Shown one piece after another: positions 1 through 7,898 of a DNA stretch of 11,509 nucleotides. Every line of letters starts with the position of its first letter. Within the stretch, counting starts at the first letter, position 1. The notes under the pieces are model-generated. The model was not told where the DNA came from and made no database searches. It worked only from the letters and a program-made list of their open reading frames with translations. The translations under genes were made by a program, and so were the position numbers. Origin of the DNA: Entamoeba invadens IP1 (taxonomy: Eukaryota; Evosea; Mastigamoebida; Endamoebidae); the NCBI RefSeq assembly GCF_000330505.1, contig NW_004440228.1, positions 2,342 through 13,850 of the forward strand, written 5' to 3'.

Positions 1-613
1 AGTTATCTTGTTAGAAAAACAGACGTACTATTCTCTACAATTGAAAGCATGTATGTTTATAATATAAACACTCTATGAATTTATGTGAATCAAGTTGATG
101 AAATGTCACTTCAAGTGGTGACTAAAACGCTTATCACTAACGTTCTTCGTCTTAGTAAATTGCTGCAAATTATAAAACACTCCGAGATGGTGCAAAATAA
201 CAATAATTCGAATATCTTAGTGATTTATGTTATCGTTTGAATATTAATTTTACTAAAATCATAAGGATAAAAATCCACAAAGGAGCTCAAACAGGTTTTT
301 CCTCTTTTTTTAATTTTTTTACACTCGGCAAAAAAATAAAACATCAACTTTTTATTTTTTTTTCATATAAAACTGAAAAAAGGAAGCTCAACGTGTTAAA
401 CGATTTTAGCAATAATTATGAATATGTAAATTTAATACAATTATATAATATAAATGATAAACTTCCAATTTTAAAAACAAAAAAGTGTTAAATAAACATT
501 TATAATTTTGTTCGTTATGCTTATTTTCCATTTATATAGAATTATACGGTTGTTTAAAATTGTTTGAAAAAAAGAATTGTCACATGAGTTTTGTATTTTT
601 TATATATTTTTGA
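1..613. other. AT-rich flanking DNA, no gene seen
   Basis: This stretch lies outside the transposon. It is AT-rich, with long T runs around 298-365. The longest open frame (237-491) begins at a TTG, is low in complexity and rich in Lys/Asn/Ile/Phe, and resembles no family I know, so I treat it as chance. No RNA gene, repeat or splice structure could be supported. It is presumably intergenic or intronic host DNA into which the hAT element inserted. Confidence 0.6.
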
Positions 614-621
614 ATTGTAAT
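614..621 (+). repeat. Target site duplication, left copy (ATTGTAAT)
   Basis: ATTGTAAT immediately precedes the left end of the hAT element and recurs at 10528-10535 immediately after the right end. Eight base pairs is the length expected of hAT elements. T at position 2 and A at position 7 fit the nTnnnnAn preference known for the Ac branch of hAT. The match extends to nine bases (AATTGTAAT, 613-621 and 10527-10535) if the terminal A of the right end is counted. Confidence 0.85.
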
Positions 622-622
622 T

Positions 623-963
623 TAGTGTTGTCGAAACACTCCCCGAATATTCCAGGAAATTATTTGGGGAATTTTATTTTTTTTTATCAAATTCCCGAAC
701 CGATTCCGGAATCAAAAAATATTCGGGAATATTTTTAACCTCGGTTCGGGAACATCCTGATTCCCAAACTTAAAATTGGTGTGTTCCCGAACCAATAAGT
801 TCCAGAACACACAAGTTCCCGAACTTCATAAAAAAAAATATTCCCAAACTTTTGATTCCGGAACATGACGGTTCCCGAACCGATTCCGGAATCACCAGTA
901 TTATATTAAAAATTTATTAATAAGCAAACTAAAAAAATAACAACTTTATTTTAATATTAAAAT
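623..963 (+). repeat. Left terminal inverted repeat (341 bp)
   Basis: The reverse complement of 10128-10527 matches this arm in two blocks. The outer 15 bases (623-637) match with one mismatch. Positions 657-963 match 10128-10433 with a single one-base difference, T9 against A8 in a homopolymer. Between the blocks, 638-656 (19 bp) is unrelated in length to the 79-bp block at 10434-10512 in the other arm. The inner 72 bp (892-963) are AT-rich, whereas 692-891 is CpG-rich and made of TTCNNGAA dyads. Confidence 0.9.
692..891. repeat. Array of TTCNNGAA palindromic dyads in left TIR
   Basis: Ten perfect TTCNNGAA sites start at 692, 704, 722, 745, 784, 800, 816, 856, 872 and 884. Two decayed copies (TTCCCAAA) start at 761 and 841. 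Spacing is often 16 or 12 bp, so the array reads as a degenerate tandem repeat of short dyads. GATTCCGGAATC, a 12-bp perfect palindrome, occurs at 702-713 and 882-893. The same array is present in the right TIR. A likely role is a set of binding sites for the element's own transposase, because hAT transposases are known to bind repeated terminal or subterminal motifs. Sites of the form TTCnnGAA also resemble heat-shock-factor dyads, and CCGGAA resembles an ETS core. Function is inferred only. Confidence 0.8.
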
Positions 964-3900
964 AGTAAAAAAATTAAATTATTCAAAAAACAATAGAATA
1001 ATATTTGTCCAACCATAAAAAACTTGTACAGTCACAAAACGGTATTTAAATGTTTTTAATTATTGTTCATTTTAAAACGTTAAACAAATTTAATAATTAT
1101 ACACCAATAAAAACCAAATCAAAATAATAAAAATAATCAATTTTTAATTTACACATAACTTTATCAAGCATCTATTTTTTCTTGGCTATTATATTATGTT
1201 AATATAAATAAATACTCTGTTTGTTTTTATATAATAATATTATAATAATCATTTCAAATATATTGTTGATTTTTAAACCAAATTGGATTGTTATAATACC
1301 CATTTTGTTTTTAAAATTATTAATAATATCCAAAATGCAATTTATTGACATTGAATTAAACTATTCAATGATGTTGTAAACGTTGTTTGGTTGACTAAAT
1401 TACATTTATAACGTTTAAACAAAATTTATGTAAAAAATCAAAAACTTTAAATATAAATGAAACTTTAATATAGTGGTATTTTGAAAAAATTTTATAAATA
1501 TTCACATTTTAATAAAAATTACAATCAAAGTTATAAATGTACAACATTTTGTATGTTTACTTTATGTTTTTTCAATTGATGAATAAAATGAATTTGTTTA
1601 ATATTTATATATATATATTACACAATAAACGTTTTATCATTTTGTTGATTGTCATAGTTTTTTAAAATTACAATTCTAATTACCCACGTCATTTTTTTAT
1701 AACCAAAATGTTTATTTCTTTTGTTAATCCGTACATTACAATACCACAATTTCTGCGATAATTATTTTAGAAATTAATGTTGATAATTATCGGTTTCATT
1801 TATTTATTCAATAAAACTAAAAATAAATATTTAAAAGTTTCATATAATAAAAATGATTTTTGATAATTGTTCATTAGAAATACACAAAAAATTATGAATA
1901 TTATTTGTAATATAATTTGTTTTTACTCATTTAAAAATCTTTCGTTTTTTTATTTTGAAATAATTTATTGGTATTTTTAATATCAATAAATTGTTCAAAA
2001 ATAATCATTTTAAATTGAATAAATTTTAATAAATTGTTTATACTTCGGTTGTTACACAAATCAATTTTAAACATTGATATCAAAATTTGTCAAGTCAAAT
2101 TGTTTAATTATTAAAATAGACATAGTGTTTAATAATAATATTTATTGTGTTTGTTTTAGATATTTTTATTTTATAAAGTAGAATTTTAAATAACATTGGA
2201 ATTGTTTTATATTTTACAAAATAAGACTAACTTGATATTGATTAAGTTGTAAATTTTATAACAAATTTGAAAACAACAAAACTCAAATTCAATAAATTAA
2301 CAACATAATTAAAATGTATGAACAAAAAAGACAGTATCAAAATACATACAAAATGTGCGTTTTTTGATTTTGTAACTTGTATATAATAAATTGATAAGTA
2401 TACAACATATCAAGTTTGAAATCACATAGTGAACAACAGGAAATAAATTAAAAAGTTAACTTCGAAGTAATCACAAATTTTGGTTTATGATATGTAAAGA
2501 CAAATATTTATCATCATATTAATTGGGTGTGACTTGTAATAGTAAGTGTCATTATTTAATGTTTGTAACTTTTTTGTTTTGTCTTTGGAATATAGATTAA
2601 AATTTTCTTAATTAATTACAATTTGTGTAACAAATATTTTTTGAGATATTTGCACATGATAAGTTACATTGTGTTAATATGTTTAATGTACTAATCGGTA
2701 TTATTTTTAAATAATACAATGAAAAATGTGATATTTACAAATAATATTTATTTTCCAATTTGATTATTTATCGAACCTCAAATAATAATGATATTTTAAC
2801 TTATTACATTTAACAATAATTAAAATATATTGTTTTATGTTATTTTATTTTAATTGTTTTTATATTCATTTAAATGATGTTAATCAATTTGGTGTTAATT
2901 ATTGCTTTCAGTTGTTTTTAATTTAAAACGGTGTATAAACATTGAGATTATGTTTATCAATTTTGTCTTTTCATTTACAACAACAACGATTTTATAAAGA
3001 ACATAAGTTATATTTATGTTATATCATCACCACTAGGCACCAAAACAGTTTTAAACAATAGAATATTTTTTGTTGTATCAAAAATCAATTACATCAAATA
3101 TGACTAAACAAAAGTCAGTTTAAGAGTAAACATTTTGTTTGAATTTACACTTTGAAAACACAAAATACAAATAAATATGAACATGAACTTTGATACTATA
3201 GTCACTCTAACAAAGTTATTTGCTTTAAAATTGGCCAGTATCTTTTGGACTAAACTGAGTGGATAATTTCTGTAAATGATTTTTAAAACCCATTGAATTC
3301 TTTTAGTTTTTATACATTTTTTAGTTTTTACCCAATTTTCATTATTTTAAACATAAATACGACTATTTAATAATAAGATAATTATTCTGAACACATAACG
3401 TTTTATACTGACTATAGTCAAAAAATGAAATCATAACCGATGTAATAGCAAATTTTTAGAACGATATTAAAACAAAATAATTTCAATATGTGAATAATCA
3501 ACAGTATATTTAAAATTAATTTCAAAAAGGAATGTAATATCAAACACTTTATCAACTCAAATATTTGTATTGATACTTGATTTTTAAAATATTATTTATA
3601 AAATGAATGTTATTGTCGATGAATGTTTGATTTTAACCATTGTTTAATATCTATGTTTAGCATTTGTTTTTGTTTGTAATTTTACATTTTGTTTAAAAAT
3701 AATAATTTTTAAAACAACTTATTTTATATATATTTAACATGATGGACAATGATTTGTGCCTAAAGCATACAACAAAATATAATGTAGATACATAGATTAA
3801 TTTACATCAATAATCAGTAAATTGATGTACATAAATGCTATGTTAATTATAAGTACTGTTTCAACAATAATATCAATATAAATTAAAATATAATTAATAA

Positions 3901-4477
3901 TTTTTATTTATTCAATTAATTAATTATTATAACGAATACACCGATAATTTATATCAAAAGAAAACTATAATAATATTAAATGATTTTGAAAATGATCATT
4001 TTTAGTATTTATTACTTTTGGAATAACAATATTTACAATGAAACATTTATAGTTTGATTTTATAACACATCAACATATTATAGTGGATTAAATTGTTTAT
4101 TATTGTGTATTATTAATATATTATTTAAATGTAATTGTTAATTTTAAGTAAACTTAGAAGTCATTTACAAACTTATAAAAACACCCATTCTATTTAAAAT
4201 GATTGTTCGAGCATGAAAGTTATTAAGTAATTTTCAAATTGTTAATTGGTTAATTGGTTGATTGTTTACTTTATTTCGAATGTATTTTTACACCAAAACA
4301 TCAAGTCGTTTTCAAATAATATTTTGAGTTTATTTTTTGTTTTTAAAACAAATCAAAAAAAAAACAAACCACAAAATGTTATTTTAAAATGTTTTAAGTC
4401 AAAAACAATCAAATAATCAATTGTGGTAGTTAAATACAATCATATTTAAATAAAAAAATAAAATAAAATAACAAACA
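964..4477. other. Long AT-rich non-coding left interior of the hAT element
   Basis: About 3.5 kb with very low GC and no credible reading frame, RNA gene or nested element. CpG is sparse compared with the TIR. The region is full of short A/T words with isolated C or G. Small items noted are a TA microsatellite at 1606-1618, a perfect 12-bp palindrome TGACTATAGTCA at 3409-3420, and a near-tandem TTAATTGGT repeat around 4243-4259. It must contain whatever promoter drives the transposase, but no TATA box or initiator can be singled out in this composition. It may also hide introns or untranslated exons. Confidence 0.6.
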
Positions 4478-6157
4478 ATGTCTGAAGAAATATCAATTGA
4501 ACACATAGTAATTTGGAGTAATTGTAAACTTGTCGTTGTTCAAATAACGAATGGAAAAGATGGTGAGAAAGAAGAAACAATCAAGACATACACTGAAACG
4601 GATGTATATGAATATGATCAAAAGACTGGCAAAAGACAACACAAAAGAAAAAAAATTGACATGGTTCAAGGTATATACAAGTTCGAGTGTCAACATTGTA
4701 AAGCGAGTTACGCATGTGGCAGCAGTTTTACTACAACAAGTGTGCTCAAGCATTTAAGAAAGAAGCATCCAGATTATTGTGGTATCCCACAACTTGAAAA
4801 GAAACGTGGAGAATACAACAAAGGTATAAGAGACCCCAGTGTTCTCCACAGAAATATTGATGAACTTTTGGTGCACCTGGTGTCATGTCCTGGCATACCA
4901 CTATCTATTGTAGAATATGAACCTTTCGTCAAACTTTTAAATCTCTTTGATAAAACTTACAAACCGCCATCTCATCAGACATTATCAACGAGGTTGAAAG
5001 ATACCTATATTAAATTGAAAACAAAATTGTCACAAGAAACAGGCGAATCACAAAGCGGCATTTGTGGTACAATGGACAGATGGAAATCTCCACAAGGTCT
5101 TGAATTCTTTAGTTTTACCTTACACTATTTATACAATTCTCAGATGAAGTCAAGAGTTCTGGAATTGTCTGAATTTTCGGATTCTCATAATGCTGATAAC
5201 ATTTCAGATTTTATTAATCATGTTGTTGATAATTGGAATCTTGGTAAATACGGAGACTTTCCAATTATAACAGACAATGCATCCAATGTCGTTAAAGGCG
5301 TCAAGTTATCGGGGTATGTTTCTATTGGGTGCTCGTGTCATAGACTGGATTTGGCTCTCAAGAAAGGTATTTCAGAAACTCCAGAAGTAGCAGAAGTTCT
5401 CAAAAAGACCAAGAGAATAGTGAAGAAAGTGAAACGTTGTTCACAGATAATTCTTCCTCGTAAAGATGATAACGGTATGAATGAAGCAAAGTGTTTAAGA
5501 AGTGATATTGATGTGAGGTGGTTTTCCAAATTGGATATGATTAACAGTATTATTTATCAAACATCAAACATCAATCAGGCCATTAAAAAATATTCAGAAA
5601 TTTACAAGGACTCCAAAGAAAAGTCTATATTTATTGAATTGCATACATTGACTGATACTGACATCAGAATACTAAAAAATGTTGCAACAGCAATCCAGAC
5701 GATGAAAATCTCAAGTAATGAACTTTCGTCTGAAAGTGGACCTAGTCTGTCATATGTTTTTGGAGAAATAGTAACATTAAAAGGAGAGTTGAACCGTCTT
5801 GATCAAAGTATTAGTAGAGACCCTGATGTATCTCAAGAATCCATTAAAGTATTTAAACTTGATAATGAAATTTTATCGTCAGATAAATTAATGACTGTGA
5901 CAGAACAAGATCGTGAACACATCATTGTGGAAAAGTTAAAACCAATGATAGACGTCAACAAAGTGTCAAGACAGTTCGTAGAAAATATCATCAAATCAGT
6001 GTCAAGGTATTTTGAAAAAGGAAAGTATGATATTAGAAAGGACTCCAATATAATGGTTGCAACCTATTTGAACCCAGCAATAAAGTACCGAATGTTTCAA
6101 CCAGAAGATAAAATGATAGCCAAAGAGTTCATATTAAAAAATTCGAAGAAAATATGA
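4478..6157 (+). CDS. hAT transposase, N-terminal and catalytic part (559 aa, frame 1 of 2)
   Basis: The product would cut out and reinsert the element in the nucleus. Residues 67-98 form a BED-type zinc finger with C71, C74, H92 and H97 as the metal ligands; this is the DNA-binding domain typical of hAT transposases. Residues 198-208 (GTMDRWKSPQG) carry the first catalytic Asp, D200. Residues 264-271 (ITDNASNV) carry the second, D266. C285-H288 (CSCH) matches the conserved Cys-His motif that follows it. DVRWFSKLDMI (345-355) and ATYLNPAIK (528-536) are further hAT signatures around the helical insertion domain. The ATG at 4478 has A at -3 and precedes the zinc finger by 70 codons. The frame stops at 6157, before the catalytic Glu. 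The rest continues one base back in the next frame, so neither frame alone encodes a full enzyme. The two together, about 700 aa, are of normal hAT length. GC is clearly higher than in the surrounding DNA. Confidence 0.9.
   Translation: MSEEISIEHIVIWSNCKLVVVQITNGKDGEKEETIKTYTETDVYEYDQKTGKRQHKRKKIDMVQGIYKFECQHCKASYACGSSFTTTSVLKHLRKKHPDYCGIPQLEKKRGEYNKGIRDPSVLHRNIDELLVHLVSCPGIPLSIVEYEPFVKLLNLFDKTYKPPSHQTLSTRLKDTYIKLKTKLSQETGESQSGICGTMDRWKSPQGLEFFSFTLHYLYNSQMKSRVLELSEFSDSHNADNISDFINHVVDNWNLGKYGDFPIITDNASNVVKGVKLSGYVSIGCSCHRLDLALKKGISETPEVAEVLKKTKRIVKKVKRCSQIILPRKDDNGMNEAKCLRSDIDVRWFSKLDMINSIIYQTSNINQAIKKYSEIYKDSKEKSIFIELHTLTDTDIRILKNVATAIQTMKISSNELSSESGPSLSYVFGEIVTLKGELNRLDQSISRDPDVSQESIKVFKLDNEILSSDKLMTVTEQDREHIIVEKLKPMIDVNKVSRQFVENIIKSVSRYFEKGKYDIRKDSNIMVATYLNPAIKYRMFQPEDKMIAKEFILKNSKKI
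6136..6142 (+). other. Frame junction at slippery heptamer A_AAA_AAT (-1 shift)
   Basis: In the upstream frame the codons read tta-aaa-aat, giving A_AAA_AAT, which fits the X_XXY_YYZ form used for -1 ribosomal frameshifting. A -1 slip here continues as TTC-GAA-GAA-AAT-ATG and runs without a stop into the frame ending at 6573. The stop of the upstream frame lies only 12 bases further on (6155-6157). The same result would follow from loss of one A from a run of seven. No strong downstream stem-loop is obvious in the AT-rich mRNA, which favours mutation or a sequence error over programmed shifting. Confidence 0.6.
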
Positions 6158-6573
6158 TAGTAGAAACAACTCAACAACCAACCATTTCTGACACGTCTGA
6201 AACTGTTATTGCCTCGCATCCAACCGATCGTTTTGGCCAATATTCAACTTATGTTAATGAATATGAGACTGGACTTGAAGGTCAGTTATCTTCTTACGAA
6301 AGAACTGCTCTGACTCATGATTACAAAGAACCCTTTACCAGCTTTTGGATTAATCACAAAAAAGAATGGAGCGATTTGTCTCATATCGCCATTAAATACT
6401 CTACTATTTTGTGTTCAAGTACTCCTTCTGAGAGGTTGTTTTCATTGGCTGGTAATTATTTGCGTAACAGAAGAAACAAAATATCATCTACAACTCTCTG
6501 TTACATGGCATTTATTCACACTTTTACAAAAGATGAAAATCTTGATTTTTATTTAGAACAAAACATGGAATAA
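6154..6573 (+). CDS. hAT transposase, C-terminal dimerisation part (139 aa, frame 2 of 2)
   Basis: This frame completes the transposase. Residues 86-99 (LCSSTPSERLFSLA) are the hallmark hAT C-terminal motif. E93 is the third member of the DDE triad, the equivalent of the Glu in the SER.FS motif of Hermes. Residues from about 58 (KEPFTSFWINHKKEW) to about 123 make up the hAT dimerisation region (Dimer_Tnp_hAT), ending in the usual R-R-N-K-I-S segment at 106-111. Its ATG overlaps the upstream stop as ATGA, but in a eukaryote this is probably not an independent start. The frame is open upstream across the A run at 6136-6141, so it most likely represents the 3' part of one gene separated by a one-base frame difference. 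Termination-reinitiation at ATGA is a less likely alternative. The stop is TAA at 6571-6573. Confidence 0.85.
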   Translation: MIVETTQQPTISDTSETVIASHPTDRFGQYSTYVNEYETGLEGQLSSYERTALTHDYKEPFTSFWINHKKEWSDLSHIAIKYSTILCSSTPSERLFSLAGNYLRNRRNKISSTTLCYMAFIHTFTKDENLDFYLEQNME

Positions 6574-7713
6574 ATCAAAATTCTGATTATCTCTGAATTT
6601 ACCATTTATTATTATTTTTTGGTTCAACTCTTTTATCTTATGTTATTGTATTTTTAAAATTTTTAATAAATTAATATTTTTTCATTTATATTAAACAGAA
6701 CATGCATTTTTAATTAAGGACTTAAAAGATATTCATTTAAATAATAAATAATCAAACTTTAATTGTCTGAACAATGAAATGTTTAATTAATATAATGACT
6801 ATTAATTAACAAATGACAATTATATGAATTATTTCATTTGTAGTTTTAAATATTTAATATTAATGGAACAGATTATATTTGTTTTCTTTGTTTTGAAATT
6901 GTTTGTAGTGTTATAATTATAATAAAATCTTATTTTTTAAAAAAAATATACTTAAATATAGTAAAAGTAAAAATATTGTGAATATTAGTTGTGTTTTTGA
7001 CAATTGTTTAATATTATTGATGTAATTTTAAATAATTTGAAAATATGGTTCAAATAATAATCTAAAGTTTTTCACGTTTTGATAATTCTGTTGACAAAAA
7101 ATAGTACAAAAACAAATAATACATATTAATGTTAATATATATTTTTATATAAAAAGTTGCATTATCGTTTTTGTATATACAAAAATTGAATGAATCGGTA
7201 GAAGTTTTGTTTAATTTTTACTTTTATTTTTTGAATAATTAAAAAAAATCAAAAAATTATTAAAATAAAATGACAATGATTTCATTTGATAAAAGACTTA
7301 CATTTTTTCAAATATTAAACTGGTTTTGGAAAAACTAATATAAAAATATATTCAAGAAACCTTTAATAGCATTATTAAGTATTATAAATTATGATGTCAA
7401 ATCATTCTTTTTATAATTTCAAAAAATAAAAGATATATATATGTTTGTATTTTGCTTTTTAATTATTTATTTTATTTAAAATATCAAAAATAGTAATTAA
7501 TTATTATATAAAATTCAATCAAACAAATTTAAAAATTGACCATTTTAAACATTGGTTTGTTGTGCATGTCTAAACACCTTTAATGATACATTCTTAAATT
7601 TGTATTACGTCTTTTAGCATAACAGTTTATAGTGAATTGTATAAAATATCATCTTATATTAATTTAAACAAACATTCAAATAAATTCTATTTTTTAACAT
7701 TCTGACTTCTATA
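6574..7713. other. AT-rich non-coding right interior of the hAT element, proximal part
   Basis: Apart from the possible polyadenylation signal, about 1.1 kb of AT-rich sequence with no credible reading frame or RNA gene. It resembles the left interior in composition. Confidence 0.55.
6665..6670 (+). terminator. Possible polyadenylation signal AATAAA
   Basis: AATAAA lies about 90 bases after the transposase stop codon, a plausible distance for the 3' end of the transcript. The hexamer is common by chance in DNA this rich in A and T, so position is the only real support. Confidence 0.3.
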
Positions 7714-7715
7714 TA

Positions 7716-7780
7716 AAGTAAAACCTCTCAAGAATGGGAAAGTGTGGTATACTTGTTCTCTCAAGAGCAGGCATTTTTAG
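7716..7780 (+). repeat. MITE left terminal inverted repeat
   Basis: About 65 bp that pair imperfectly with 7833-7896. The best conserved blocks are GTAAAACCTC at the tip, GTTCT.TCAAGA in the middle and GGCATTTT at the inner edge. The first base is A where the other end has C. Confidence 0.75.
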
Positions 7781-7832
7781 CCAATCAAACCTTAAAAACC
7801 TTTTGATAAAGAACTATATTTTAAGTTTCAAT

Positions 7833-7896
7833 CTTAAAATGCCCTTTCTTGAAAGAACCCGCTTATCAGAGGTACCGCTCTTTGGAGGTTTTACTG
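7833..7896 (-). repeat. MITE right terminal inverted repeat
   Basis: This is the partner of 7716-7780. Read on the reverse strand it begins CAGTAAAACCTC and ends GGCATTTTAAG. Confidence 0.75.
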
Positions 7897-7898
7897 TA

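Larger units (their letters stand above)
7714..7898. mobile_element. Nested MITE, Tc1/mariner-pogo type, TA target duplication
   Basis: A 181-bp non-autonomous element (7716-7896) is flanked by TA at 7714-7715 and 7897-7898. The left end AAGTAAAACCTC and the right end, read on the reverse strand, CAGTAAAACCTC define imperfect TIRs of about 65 bp (7716-7780 and 7833-7896) that share roughly 70-75% of positions. CAGT-type ends with a TA duplication fit pogo/Tigger-like Tc1/mariner elements. A 7-bp stem (TTTTAAG/CTTAAAA) lies at 7819-7839. There is no transposase; the 61-codon open frame across it (7734-7919) is incidental. Its GC is distinctly higher than its surroundings. It inserted after, or travelled inside, the hAT element. 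Confidence 0.78.

Noticed and set aside
237..491. 84-codon open frame in the left flank, with AATAAA overlapping its stop
   Set aside because: It starts at TTG, is low-complexity Lys/Asn/Phe-rich, and has no recognisable domain; such frames are expected by chance in AT-rich DNA.
692..891. Canonical heat-shock promoter
   Set aside because: HSF normally needs three or more contiguous 5-bp units. Here dyads are separated by 4 bp or more, so only pairs are in register, and no gene starts nearby.
4493..4753. Antisense 86-codon frame and other frames overlapping the transposase (4551-4757, 5338-5529, 5833-6048, 6317-6556)
   Set aside because: These are shadows of the transposase coding sequence and show no domain of their own.
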